DNA from: Irpex lacteus
Lineage: Eukaryota; Basidiomycota; Agaricomycetes; Polyporales; Irpicaceae
Reading direction: 5' to 3'
NCBI GenBank assembly: GCA_001986395.2
Contig: MQVO02000012.1
Coordinates: 124,001 to 188,000 of the forward strand
Length of the DNA: 64,000 nt
Part shown: in pieces, positions 20,393-31,525 of the stretch
Layout: each line of letters begins with the position of its first letter
Numbering within the stretch: position 1 is the first letter of the stretch
The notes under the pieces: generated by a model
Database searches by the model: none
Seen by the model: the letters and a program-made list of their open reading frames with translations, nothing else
What the model was told of the DNA's origin: nothing
Translations under genes and position numbers: made by a program

Positions 20393-20713
20393 GAAAATTT
20401 TCACGAACCTGTAAAGCACAACACTGCCCATCTCTCTTCCAAGTATAAATAGTCTTCCTTTACCCAAGCTTTGAATGCTCGAAGCACACGCACCAGCAGT
20501 TCTTGAGCGGTCAGTCCCAGTGTTCCATGAGCACGGTGAGTTGTTAGCCACAGGATGTATTTCCTTCTCTTGCTTCCCTGAAGGTACGTCAACAAAGGTA
20601 TGTGAAGGACTGGATAACACGGGCCGTATTTCCCATTGATCACAAAGGTGCCGAAGATTTAACAAGGTATCCAAAGTTCGACACAGCTCGTTTCATGACG
20701 CTCAAAGGAGATG
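20393..20713 (+). repeat. Direct repeat unit, copy A
   Basis: It shares with 20961-21242 the ordered blocks CACGAACCTG, CTCTTCCA plus GTATAAATAG (TATA-like), GAATGCTC, CCATGAGCA followed by a GTGAGTT donor-like site, GGTACGTCAACAA, TGCCGAAG and CATGACGCTCAAAG. The arrangement of a TATA-like box about 90-100 bp before an ATG with a splice-donor-like site hints at a small duplicated gene, but no convincing protein results. Confidence 0.55.
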
Positions 20714-20960
20714 GACGTGTTTATCTAGGGTTCTGCACTGGCTCAGTAAACCGGATACGATTATACGTAACAACGCAATTCTGTGAATGTCGATTCAGAA
20801 GAACACGGCCTGTTTACGCTGGAAACATACCTTGTACTCGTGTACTCTTTATCGTCAGTAATTTATAAGCTCTGTAGATGATGATTTGCAACCGAGTACA
20901 CGACCTTGCTGCAGATCACATGTCAGCGCAGCATCAGCATTGAAGCTACTTACGAGAGAC

Positions 20961-21242
20961 GAAAATCTTCACGAACCTGCCCTACATTGCTATCCCATTT
21001 CTCTTCCATGTATATATAGCTCTTCTTTCCGAAGCTGTGAATGCTCAAAGTGCGAAGCGTCCTTGAAACGCCCCATGAGCAGTGTGAGTTTCTTCTCTCC
21101 ACTTCTCTGGAAAGGTATGTTAACAAGGGTTCGTGAGTGTCTGGGTGAAACTGACCGTGTTCCCACCTGATGGCAAAGATGCCGAAGGTACAGCTTCCCA
21201 AAGTTTAGTCCGACTTCCTTCCCATGACGCTCAAAGAAGATG
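20961..21242 (+). repeat. Direct repeat unit, copy B
   Basis: The second copy of the unit at 20393-20713, with the same block order and GTATATATAG as the TATA-like box. The copies carry several indels relative to each other, so the duplication is old. Confidence 0.55.
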
Positions 21243-21991
21243 CCACCTAGGGTCCGCTGAGAATTCGGTAAGCGAGCTAGAGCTGACATGGCTATGTGAA
21301 TAAACCTTACACATACACTGTTCAGGCATGTGCCCACCGGGTATCCTCGTATAACCTTGTCAGCTCCAGAGTACAGAGGCGGACTACAGCTTTCCAGATA
21401 GTCATTTAGCATCCACAACACTACCTTTCAGGAAGATCAGTTGACTGGATGTTTGGCTGCGCACTGAGTAGCAGTGACTAGTTAAAATGGGCTCAAGTAA
21501 CGAGTCGAAGTCGACATCGTTGGTCGCGGCCCTGGAACTATGAATACTATTCAGCAAACATTACACGCAAAAGAGCCAAAGCTTACCTCACAGTACATCG
21601 CCTTCCACTTTAGTTGGTACTCTCCGAGGTATAAAACTCAAGGAAGAAGACGTGTGGCGGCGGTGGTGGTGGTATGACATGAAGATACAGCCAACGAAAG
21701 GTCACGAGAGATGGATACAACGGATGGATGGATACAATCATGAAGATACTAGTCAATATAGCTATAGAGGCGACTTGTGATCAGCAAGCTCCGAAACCCA
21801 AAACGTAACGATACACAAAGGCGGAGGGGTATAGATGGGCACTCAGGTAGAAGTGCCGAATAGAGATCATAGTAAGGGGGTTCGAAAAACATAAGAACGA
21901 TAAAATAACGTTAGCAATAAACGCATAATCTCCTTAATGTAAACGAGGAGTAGAAACAGAACATTTGGACCCAGCTGAATCTTAAACAGCA

Positions 21992-23809
21992 TTAAACTGC
22001 CAACTCTTGCGGGGTATAGTGATCCAAATGCTGCACGTCGACGAACTTGGCCGTGGTGTCGCTGCTCCTAATGCGTGCAAGTCTCGTTTGGATACTACCA
22101 AAACACTCAGATACAAGCTCTCGTGAATTAAAGAGGTAGACTGACCTCGTACTGCGAGCCTCCATACCAACCAACATCTCCGCTACACAACTATCCGGGT
22201 CTACCAGCAAACAATCATCAGCACTTGCACTCAATGCGAAACGAGGAAACGCACCTTGATAAACAACACTCAACCCCGTCTTCCCCTCCCTACACAAACT
22301 CTGCACCTTCTCCGCATCACCCGGTGCACTCAACACTCCAGGCCCCACCACCAAACACAGCTCCCTCAAACACAATCCCCCACTCCCACTTCGACTCCCA
22401 CTCCCGCGGTTGCGACGGAGATTATGCTCAAGACACTTGAACACGCTCCGCACGAGCTGCCTTCCCTCGCCAGGATCGTAAACTTGAGGTGGAATGTGGC
22501 TGCGAGAGCGGGAGAGAGATGGAGACAAGGATTGCGATCGACGGAGAGTGTTTACTTCGGCGCGCGTGTATGCTGGCTGGCCGCACGAGAGGAGCAGCGT
22601 GAGTCTCTCGACTGTGGGAGGGATGTGCCATTTTTCGAGTGCGGAGGTGTCCATTGTGCCGATGACGCCTATTGTTAGTGAGCGCAAGTTCGTTGGGATC
22701 GCGGTAGAGTCAGAGTCCCCGCTGGTAGAGCTAGTGGGAGTTGGAGGGGTGGTGTTGTCTGCGTCGAACGCCCCAGACACAAGCTTGAGACTCTCTGCGA
22801 GGTGTCCAAGTGCCTGTACAACCGTGAACGCATGCAAGTTGTACAGAATGCTCGGATCCGCGACACGAGCGAGAGACGCGAATGGGACTTCGTCTCCGTA
22901 GATATCCAGTGTGCGGAGGGATGGGAATGTGTCTGCGGTCAGGAGAGCCGGTGCGTCGGGGTTGACGACGGGCGTGAGGGACTGGAAGTAGTGGTTCTGG
23001 ACGAGGGCGACGCGTTCGACGTGGGGCATGCGGGGGAACTTGACGGTCGGCAGGATGTACATGTCTCTCAGACACAGAGTCTTGAGCGTGTCGAACGACG
23101 TAGACCCATTCGTCTCGTGAGAGGGGAGCAAACAGAATTGGGGGTGATTCTGCGACTCGAAGGAGGTGCCGTGGATGGTGAGGTGTTCGAGTTCGGAGGG
23201 GAAGGCGCTTGAGAGGGAGAAGAGGGGGACGGTAGAGATGTGGCCGGAGGGGACGACGTGTTTGAGGCTGAGGGCGTTGAGGACGGAGGTCGTGCGAGCG
23301 AGGCGAGTGACGAGGTGTGCGCCGTCGTCGGTGTCTGCGCTGGTGCTCTTGATACTGAGGGTATTTTGGAGCCAGGCGAGCGGAGATTTGCTTGCAATGA
23401 GAGGGGCATAGAGGTCGTTTACGTAGTCGGCAAGATGGGGAGAAGCAGTCAGCGTGCGCAGGAGGAGCTCAATTTTTCGTTTGGTGAGTATGATGGGTGA
23501 GCTGTAGAGCAGTTCAATGCCAACTGGATACCATGACCGGCAGGACAGGGTCGCGGCATACAAGCCCTGTTGGCAAAGAGCTGCTTCTCTCGCTCTGGCT
23601 GCGCGAGACGGCTCGACGATGTGGGATATGGGGTAGGTATGTTGTCCGAGGAGGCCGTCATGCGAGAGATGGGTGAGGATGGCGAGAATGAGTTCGTCGG
23701 GGAGGCTCTGGGCGATCGATGATCTCCTGCTACTGTAGCTGGACGCTCGCTTAGGCCGACGAGCTCTGCCCACCCTGAGCATTTGAGCCAAGCGTTGTCC
23801 GAGGGGCAT
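21992..23809 (-). CDS. F-box-like protein, 605 aa
   Basis: Starts at the ATG at 23809 (MPLGQRLAQML). Just upstream a likely 5'-UTR intron begins with GTAAGTCAGCC and ends in CTCCAG before the ATG. The F-box region reads SLPDELILAILTHLSHDGLL and, after an insertion, YAATLSCRSWYPVGIELLYS, the same two-part motif as the gene at 18241-19804. Leucine-rich segments follow (LEHLTIHGTSF, LKTLCLRDMYI, LRTLDIYGDE, LRSLTIGVIG). The C-terminal ~100 residues are unlike the paralogue and might be a separate exon arrangement that I cannot resolve. The predicted role is substrate recognition in an SCF ubiquitin ligase. Basic N-terminus (RVGRARRPKRASSYSSRR) may favour nuclear localisation. Confidence 0.8.
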   Translation of the reverse strand: MPLGQRLAQMLRVGRARRPKRASSYSSRRSSIAQSLPDELILAILTHLSHDGLLGQHTYPISHIVEPSRAARAREAALCQQGLYAATLSCRSWYPVGIELLYSSPIILTKRKIELLLRTLTASPHLADYVNDLYAPLIASKSPLAWLQNTLSIKSTSADTDDGAHLVTRLARTTSVLNALSLKHVVPSGHISTVPLFSLSSAFPSELEHLTIHGTSFESQNHPQFCLLPSHETNGSTSFDTLKTLCLRDMYILPTVKFPRMPHVERVALVQNHYFQSLTPVVNPDAPALLTADTFPSLRTLDIYGDEVPFASLARVADPSILYNLHAFTVVQALGHLAESLKLVSGAFDADNTTPPTPTSSTSGDSDSTAIPTNLRSLTIGVIGTMDTSALEKWHIPPTVERLTLLLSCGQPAYTRAEVNTLRRSQSLSPSLSRSRSHIPPQVYDPGEGRQLVRSVFKCLEHNLRRNRGSGSRSGSGGLCLRELCLVVGPGVLSAPGDAEKVQSLCREGKTGLSVVYQGAFPRFALSASADDCLLVDPDSCVAEMLVGMEARSTRSVYLFNSRELVSECFGSIQTRLARIRSSDTTAKFVDVQHLDHYTPQELAV

Positions 23810-24761
23810 GTCGGCTGCTGGAGCAAGGCAAGTGTGATGAGTGAAGGACGTAGAGTATGTCTGATAGGCTGACTTACATTGATCCAAGCGCGATATATAC
23901 AAATAGTCCCCACATGAGAAATCTTATCAGTGTAAGTAGGGGGGATCCGGGGCAAATTGTGGTCTGAAGGACCTCGACGGGAGCTAGGCCGAGCATGCAT
24001 GCTTGATCAACGTCGTCTCGGCCTAGACGTCTCTACTTGCAAGCCGCAACTCCGAGACACGTTCGCCTTCTTCTCTCTTCTGCATCGTCAAGTGCTATAG
24101 GCTATCGGCTGAGAGACTTATTGCTGGCCTTACACCTGAGTTGTAGATGGTAGTTGACGACCAAGAGAGGAAGCAGTCGCCTTGGAAGATGAGAAACGTG
24201 GGCGTCGGGATTTTCGCACGACCACGCCTCAACGCCACAAAGTTCCCGGATCAACTAACTTTCGGATCAACGGACCGCATGTTTACCTCATCCAGACTGG
24301 CAGTTCGTCGGCTTCTTTGCTCTCGACCGCGACGGTGCTCAGCGCGGGGAGCAGTCTCCAGATTATCTTGGCAAATGGCACACCTGATACCAGTCCTCCG
24401 TGGCTATCCGGGGCAGCTCGACGCCAAACTAGACTTGTCGAACGAGGCGAATCACAGGCTGTCTTGTGCGGCATCACCGCGCCAGAGCCAGCCAATTCAA
24501 TATATCCAGTCCGATGACCTCCTCCTCCTACGCTATCCGATGTCTGTAGCGGAGCATACCTGATAGATTATTCGATAATTTCCATATCCTCGTGCCCCGA
24601 CGGCCTCCTCTCGCCGTGGCGGTAAGCGTCAGCCGCCCCCCGACGCATACTATAAAAGTCGCGTCCCAGTCAGCCTCCAAATCCCCATCCTATCTTCCCT
24701 CAACCCGTCCCACAACTTACTTTTACGCCGTTTTACGACTTCACATACCTTCACGTTCACG
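23810..24761. other. Divergent promoter region
   Basis: Lies between the minus-strand F-box gene and the plus-strand secreted protein gene. It contains the 5'-UTR intron of the F-box gene and the TATA box at 24651. An open frame at 24182-24517 has no recognisable protein features. Confidence 0.45.
24651..24658 (+). promoter_or_regulatory. TATA box of the secreted protein gene
   Basis: TATAAAAG lies 111 bp upstream of the ATG at 24762 and is followed by a CT-rich leader, the normal layout for a strongly expressed fungal gene. Confidence 0.65.
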
Positions 24762-25514
24762 ATGTTCAAGAATCTGTTGGTTTTGCTTGCGAGCACCACC
24801 ATCCTCGCTGCCTATGCGGCTCCTCCCGTCGAAAATGAACTTCAGGGAAGAGCGGCTGTCGACAACATCGTCTACGTCACAGACGCGAACACATTCTGGT
24901 ACGCCTTACGTTCAGCCTTTCTTCCACCCTGTTTTCTCACTCGTTACTCAGCATGATCGTCCCTCGTGACCCTCATACCAACATCGGAGACAGCGAACAT
25001 CCCGGGTACGTTTCTTAACATTCGTTCACTTGTACTTGTGCTAATATTTTCGTGCAGAGGGATGAAAACATACTGCTCTCCCAATGGCCGGTACTCCTCC
25101 CAACAAGGCCAACTCCCAGCCGACTTCTGGAAGAACGTCTCCTTCAAGACCGGCAAGGGCAAGAACGGCGGTCGTTACGCCCAACGTCAGTCCCCCTTCT
25201 CTTCTCCCTCTCATTCACCACTAACACCCTTCCTTTTCTATCTCATAGTGACCGGCTGCATAAACTCCTCCCACCTCTCGCGTCTCAACCCCAACGACGC
25301 CGGCGGGCAATACGACTCCTCCGGCGGATACAACGGCCAGGGCAACCCCCAAGGCTCTCAGTGTCTGGGCTACAAGCACTACGTCGAGCTCGTTGAGCCC
25401 AGGGGACCTAGGGCTTGTATCAAGTGCTGCGACGATCCCGCGGATTGTCCCACTAATAAGGACACACAGGGGTGCCCGAACGTTATTCCGGGCAATTACT
25501 TTGATTGCAACTAG
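24762..25514 (+). CDS. Small secreted cysteine-rich protein, 194 aa
   Basis: Exons are 24762-24898, 24952-25005, 25058-25185 and 25249-25514 (195 codons with stop); introns are 52-63 nt, all GT-AG. A clear signal peptide opens the protein (MFKNLLVLLASTTILAAYAA). The mature part contains DANTFC, a KTYCSP segment, LTGCIN, a DAGGQYDSSGGYNGQGNP stretch, SQCLGYKHYVELVEPRGPRA, then KCCDDPADCP and GCPNVIPGNYFDC. The spacing of these cysteines and the GGQYDS and VELVEP motifs match, from memory, a widespread family of uncharacterised secreted agaricomycete proteins. It is probably exported to the cell surface or medium. A TATA box sits at 24651. No enzyme motif is seen. An effector-like or wall-associated role is possible but not shown. 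Confidence 0.88.
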
Positions 25515-27502
25515 TCTGCGATGACGAACCTTATGGACTCTTCCACTCTTAATAGTTCGAGGACTTTTTGCTTCACGTCGCGACGAACTCTTTACGACCC
25601 CTTCGGACTCTTCAACACCAATCTAATGTACATTGTATACTAGTACTTAGTGCTTCATCGTCACCTTTACCTTCGTCTTCACCATCAAGGACTTCCTGTA
25701 TTAATAGTCACTGCAATCACAGTAGTAATTAGTAGTAGTGCTTGCTAGTATTTTGGAATCAAACCCGTTCGACTCTGATAATCTAGTGACAGTATAACCT
25801 CAACTTCATACACGATTGGATAGCGGATGACTTCCCGTAACATATAACGCGCGGGGGTATCCGTTATACTCCATACTCCAAGTATGACGCAGCGTACAAT
25901 TCGAGGCTCGCTACGGTTGCTGAGCTCTCATACGTATGTGTAATCTCTACCACGCCTCTAACGCACTTTGCGTGGTACGATGCCATGTTTCAGAATATAT
26001 TGAACACCAGAATGACGCAGCTAAGAAGAAAGACGAGGTTAGATGCTGGGCACTTCTGAACGCATGAATTCGAAACCCTGACAAAAAATTGTACGTATGC
26101 TGAGCATGCTGATGCTTTTGACAGACGGCCTTTGACGGTATCACGTTATGGGAAGCGATCCAGTAGGGTTTTGAAGCTACAGAGCTAGATGGTGAGATAC
26201 CGTGAATGATCTTTATTTATTTACTGCACCGAGAGAACCTGTGACGGGTTCAGGCCACCGGTGAAAAGGCAAAACCAGCGCTCGAAGGTTTGAAGTTTGA
26301 CTGCCTTTTTGGGAGTGGATTTGATGAGCGTTCGACGCGTCCGAAACGGGCAGTTCAACTTGAACTTGAACTTTGACCTCCTAACGATCGCACTCACTGC
26401 GACGCCGGGCTTTTGACTACGCACACCCTAATATTCATTCAAGTTGAACAGGGCGGCAAATAGGTCCATTACACGGGTGAGTACGCGTATACAGTCCCCA
26501 CTCTCACCGTGTCAAATGTTGGCCTAATGCCGTGTCACTGGTGAGTAGTGTCGATGTAGAATCGAAAGTCACTCCTATGCAAATTAACTTGGTTTAGAGT
26601 TATGGTAAAGTCATGACTAACGTGGAAATTGACTTTGTGGTGCCCCAGTTACAGGCTCAAGACCAATCTACTTCTTCATTTTCAAGCTGGCCGTGGCTTC
26701 GACGTTAGTGAGAAAGACTGTAATTCTGTCGATAAGTGACTTGCCGACTGCGCGTGCTAACTAGATCCTAAAGCAATGAATGGTATGCTGACAGGTAATA
26801 GTCTTCATTTGATCTCGAGTGTGACACTCTTCGGCCGCCGCATCCAGTACTTATTCTGTATGTCAGAGCACGCGCACTTCTTACCATCGGAGATAGGTTG
26901 ATAAAGTCCCTCCTCCTGCCAAAGGAGGGCGTTTACGAGGATGGCGAGGGCCTGTTTGTTGCTGATCTTACGGACCTACCTGGCAAACGTTGATTGTACC
27001 GCAGGACAGGACAGCCGCCCATTCTAAGACGTCAAATTTCGGTCTCCCCGGCATCGCCTTTCGACGCATCAAGCTTAAATCTGATGCATGACTCAGGATC
27101 TCTATGGTGGCTGGCTGTATATCGTATCCTTGTGCGAGATGTCACAGACATGGTGTCACTTGATGGAGGCAGGGGATCATTATGACGAAGGGTAAGAAAG
27201 GAGCGACCAACGCTCGGCACAGCTGTACCTTACAATCCAAAATTGGGGTGCCTGATCTCTTTCTATCTCGAAACAGAGGCAGCAATGGCTTTCAGGGTCA
27301 TTTCCAAGACAATACCCAAGGCGCGCATAAGGGGTTGGCAGCCACGACCAGGAACTGGACGTTATCCGAATACGTCTGATCCAGGCATACGCGACAGCCG
27401 GACTGAGCCTCGAGACCATTGGATTCGATTCGTGCGCGATCATTCAACTTCGCAAACAGCTCACAAGCTGACATAGCATTCCGAATTCTCGTATTCGTTC
27501 CA
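25515..27502. other. 2-kb intergenic stretch
   Basis: No gene that I can support. Frames at 26221-26424 (minus) and 27180-27443 (minus) are short, unspliced and without motifs. It may hold 3' UTR and old transposon debris. Confidence 0.35.
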
Positions 27503-27881
27503 ATGTCGAACTTGTTTCAAGGTTATTGAGCCGACGATCGCTCTTCTACGACTGGCCTTTTTTTTCTCGATTCCGAATTAGCACCACGTCGATTGAAGAA
27601 CCCTCTTCTCACGGAAGTGGAGGACGAGAAGCAGGACCTGAGTGGCATCTATCGTAGTATTCCACCCATTGCTGGAATAGACAGCAATTTGAAACGTGCG
27701 AGACTCGATGACGAAGCGTTGGTAAGCTACACGTACCTACGCTGACTAAAAATGGGTCTCACACTTTAAGACCATAATCTATAGATTCTATAGACCACGA
27801 TATCCTGAACCCGCGAAGGTTGGGCGTGGCTACACTGCCTCAGGGAGACCACACTACGGGCCATCTTCAGGCGTCCTGTGA
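27503..27881 (+). CDS. Candidate small three-exon protein, 89 aa
   Basis: Exons 27503-27521, 27582-27721 and 27771-27881 join in phase to 90 codons including TGA. The introns are 60 nt (donor GTTATT, weak; acceptor after a long T run) and 49 nt (donor GTAAGC, branch-like CTGAC, acceptor TTTAAG). The middle exon reads KNPLLTEVEDEKQDLSGIYR and then SIPPIAGIDSNLKRARLDDE, a composition that looks like real protein with a possible basic patch. The last exon is less certain because several AG acceptors lie close together. I do not recognise the protein. It ends 222 bp before the leucine-rich-repeat gene on the same strand. Confidence 0.42.
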
Positions 27882-28103
27882 GCAAACGTTGTTTGATATT
27901 TTGTGTGGTTAAATCTTTGGAACATATGAGAAGTCAATACTATGTATCCGAATTTGAGTCGTATAGTTTGGCCGTAGAGTCTGACCTGGCAATTACGAGC
28001 ACGAGCATGTGTACAATGAGGTAAGAGTAAGGCCACTGCGAGGCGAACTGGCGCTGGGTACTCGTTATGGGCGCTTGAGAAACTTGTTCTCGTCCAGCCC
28101 GCC

Positions 28104-31100
28104 ATGTCGCGCATTCCTCAACCACCGTCTCGCAATACAGCTCGTTCTCCAGCAAAACCAACTGTTACACCAGCTTCACGTCTAGGTGCATCAAATGCAA
28201 GCCCAAGTACGCGTAAACCCCCTCCCAGTCCTACCCCGACTGGCAGGACGTTGCGGCCTCAAGCCAGCATGAAATCAATGAAGCCACTTCCTTCGCCTCA
28301 GAAATCTTCTGTTCGACGGACACCAGATAATTCTACACGGTCGCATGAAGATGCAACTGAAGAGCCGAAGACTACTCAGCTAAGCATACGCGAGCAGATC
28401 GCGTTGAGGAGAGCTGAAGCGAAGAAAGCGGTATCCAAACCTTCGGTCGCAGGCAGCGGGTTCGATAATTTTGATGGGCTGGAAGATGCTTTGCCTGATG
28501 TGAAGCAAGAAGAAGGTGCTGTTGATCTTGGGCGGTGGTCGGTGAAAGAGACTATTGAACGTGGACGTTCGACGGGTGAGTTTAGAGTACACCATTGGCC
28601 ATGAGCGAAGATGTGTCACCGACGACATTCTTGCGTAACACTTGATGCCAACGATGGCATATCTCGTAATCGAATGCATTCTTTCTTTCCATCTCAGAAT
28701 GAATTCGGATATCGTTTGTTGGTTGGAACGGCCGACTTCGTGCTGAAATGGATGTTTGCAGAGATTACATCATGCGCCGTTGTCTCATGTATACTCTGTC
28801 ATTGGTAGACGTCGCATCTATGTCGGTCCGTGCACACTACCCCATGGCTGTGTTTGCTGTTTTCTATGTTATTGCAGAATGCTGATCATTGTCTTCGACA
28901 GGTGCCATAAACCTTGCGTCTCGTGCACTTCCCTGTCTTCCATCCGCACTCTTCGAGATTCATCTCGGTATCAAACCAGAGCCGTTGAAATCTGTTCCTA
29001 TTGAACCTCCAATAACGACAGCCTCGTCTGACGAGACTGCCGCTTCTAGAAGACGAGCCGCGAATCACGCTGCCCCTTCTTGGTACGAAGCTCAGGACCT
29101 TCAGGTGTTGAAAGCATGGTCGAACGATATCCTCGAGATACAGCCCGAAATATCCATGTTTGGCTCCCTCAAGGCTATCGACGTATGTGATTATGATTTG
29201 ATGATTTTCTATCCGCTCAGTCTCTGCCGAATCTAGCTTCACAATAATAAGTTAAGAGCGCTCCCGGATTCCTTCGCTGACCTAACAGCGCTCACCTCGC
29301 TGGACATTTCCCACAACGAGATTAACAAGCTACCGACAAATTTTTGGGCTTTGCCCTGTCTCACTACCCTGAACCTCTCGCATAATGCTTTGGAGTCCTT
29401 ACCGTTCTTCGCTCCATTCTCCACCGCCGACCCAAGCCCATTAGCTCGTACCCGTGATCCTCGGGGTGACTGGTATACTGAGACCATCACTCGCGCCACT
29501 GTACCGCTTCCTAAATTGAGCGGCCTGGATGTCTCACACAATAGACTTACGGCAACCGGCATTGACCATGAGCCTGGCCACCTCCCTGCTGGGCTCACAA
29601 AATTGAATATCTCCTCAAATCCTTTGGGAAACGCGTCTTCCCTCATCCGCGCCCTGTCTCGACTGGAGCACCTATCAGAAATCGTTGCCGGACGTGCAGA
29701 TTTCGGCGATGATTCTTTCCCGGTGAATGTGCTATCCGAAGCCTATACACCCTTCCCTGCACTCTCTGTCCTTGATGTAGGCGAAACACAAGTCACCCGC
29801 GCCGCCGTTGAGGCTGCGTTGCTCCCAGTTGCAGCGAAGAGAAAGATCGAGTACGAACTTACGACGGAGTCCCCGAAGCCTGGCACTCTGCGTGTCGTTG
29901 TTGGCAAACAAGTGATCAAGGAAGCATGGGAGATAGAGGCTGAACAGAGAGCGAAGGCTCGCACACGACAGTTATCGACTACTCAGCGCATCGATGAGCC
30001 ATCGTCGACCACTACTAAGCCTGAGATTGTGAAAGAAGCGTGGGAGATCGAGGCCGAGCAGGGCTTGTTTACTGAGGGTGCCCGACGTCGTGCGAGAGCC
30101 GCTACTGCAACACGCTCAGCATCTCCTACTAAAGTTCATAGTCCATCATCCTCGACTGCGTCGGCCACTCCACTTGCAAAACCCGTGGAGAAAGAAGCTT
30201 GGGAGATCGAAGCCGAGCAGGGTCTGCTCACTGCAGGAGGACGACGACGAGCAAGAGCAGCTGCGGCAGCGTCTGCGTTGTCTGTCTCCCCTTCCCACAC
30301 CTCTTCCCCTTCGTCAACGCCAGGGACCTCTCCCACACCTTCGGCATCTGCCTTAGCCAATCCACAGTATTACAGCTCGACCGCCCATATACTAACATTG
30401 CCACCGTCGTCAGCACTACCGAAGGCATCCCATATGCGATCATTCTCTCTGGCTGCTAAAGCGATTGTTCCATCATCTCCCAGCGCGCAGGACCTGTCCC
30501 TCGCTATTCCAACACCTACGCTTCCTCTCGCAGCAGTTGTGCATCAGCCTTTCTCCGACTCTCTCAAATGTCTCATCCTTACAGGCAGGCGCATGGATCC
30601 GACGTTCAACCTCCCTTCAGATACCGATGGACCCTTCCTTCCTCGCCTGGAAGAGCTTAACCTCGAGAACTGTGGCCTTTCGGACGCTGTTGCCGTATCA
30701 AAGTCGCAAGATGTATCTGGAAACGACATAGCCACTTCGCGAACCAATGAAGCTGTACTGCCCTTGATCGCACGATTATTCCCAAGCTTGAAAACCCTGG
30801 ACCTCTCTTACAACTCTCTAACCTCGGCATCGATATCGACCGACGCCTTGGCTCGCATTATGTACTCGCGTGACGCCGAAGATAACGGACAACCAGCGCG
30901 GGCTGGTTTGAGGCATCTCCGATTACGAGGTAATCGCCTCACGGACCTCGATGGTTTCCAGGGGCTCGCGGAGGCTTTCAAAGGCAATAGAGTTGTCTCC
31001 GAATGGAAAGTCGAGGAGCTGGACGTCAGGGACAACGAAATTAGTAGGTTGCCGCCTGAAATCGGGCTTTTGCCGATGGACGTGTTTTTAGTGGACGGTA

Positions 31101-31252
31101 ATGTGTATGTTTTACCTCGTGTTTCTTGCATGTTTGATGCCGCTGATGCCGAGTCATCTTTCTTCTTCAGGTTCAGGGTGCCTGCAAGACGCGTTTGGGA
31201 AAGAGAGGGGACAAAAGGTTTGCTAAGCTGGTTGCGAGGTCGTATTGAGTAG
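28104..31252 (+). CDS. Leucine-rich-repeat protein (LRRC40-like), 900 aa
   Basis: Exons are 28104-28575, 28902-29182, 29237-31104 and 31171-31252, giving 901 codons in one phase. The first intron is long for this genome (326 nt) and could hide something I missed. The N-terminus (~130 residues) is disordered and Pro/Ser-rich. Leucine-rich repeats occur in two blocks: LRALPDSFADLTALTSLDIS and following around residues 250-400, and LKTLDLSYNSLTSASIS, LRHLRLRGNRLTDL and LDVRDNEISRLP near the C-terminus. The ending (FRVPARRVWEREGTKGLLSWL) matches the usual C-terminal cap of fungal LRR proteins. Between the blocks the ten-residue motif KEAWEIEAEQ occurs three times, each followed by a basic Arg/Ala-rich tail. 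It is probably a cytosolic or nuclear scaffold; function unknown. The third intron is 66 nt, so its retention would leave the frame open. Confidence 0.87.
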
Positions 31253-31525
31253 AATATTTGACATTGATATCGACTCCTTAACTCGGAAGATTACTGAATG
31301 CGTAGGGCATATTATTTTAATGCTATCTTAGTGAACAACTATACCATACGTCTCGAGTCGTGAGATCGTGGCTTCATCGAACTGTGCTTCATCTAGGCTG
31401 AGTCTGAGGCTGAGGCATTCCAGCAGTAAGAGCTGAAATACTTGCTGTGTACGAATCCCATTCTTCCCATCTACTTATCGGGTCAATTCATAAGCTAGTT
31501 GTAGTATAATGGACGGGTCGACGAC

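Larger units (their letters stand above)
19805..21991. other. 2.2-kb intergenic stretch with a duplicated unit
   Basis: This lies between the two F-box genes. The only structure I see is two diverged copies of a ~300-bp unit (see separate entries) and, near 21710-21745, a short GGATGGATG/GATGGATACA simple repeat. No open frame here looks like a conserved protein. Confidence 0.45.

Noticed and set aside
24147..24563. Plus-strand frames upstream of the secreted protein gene
   Set aside because: No splice pattern or motif, and two overlapping frames of similar length compete.
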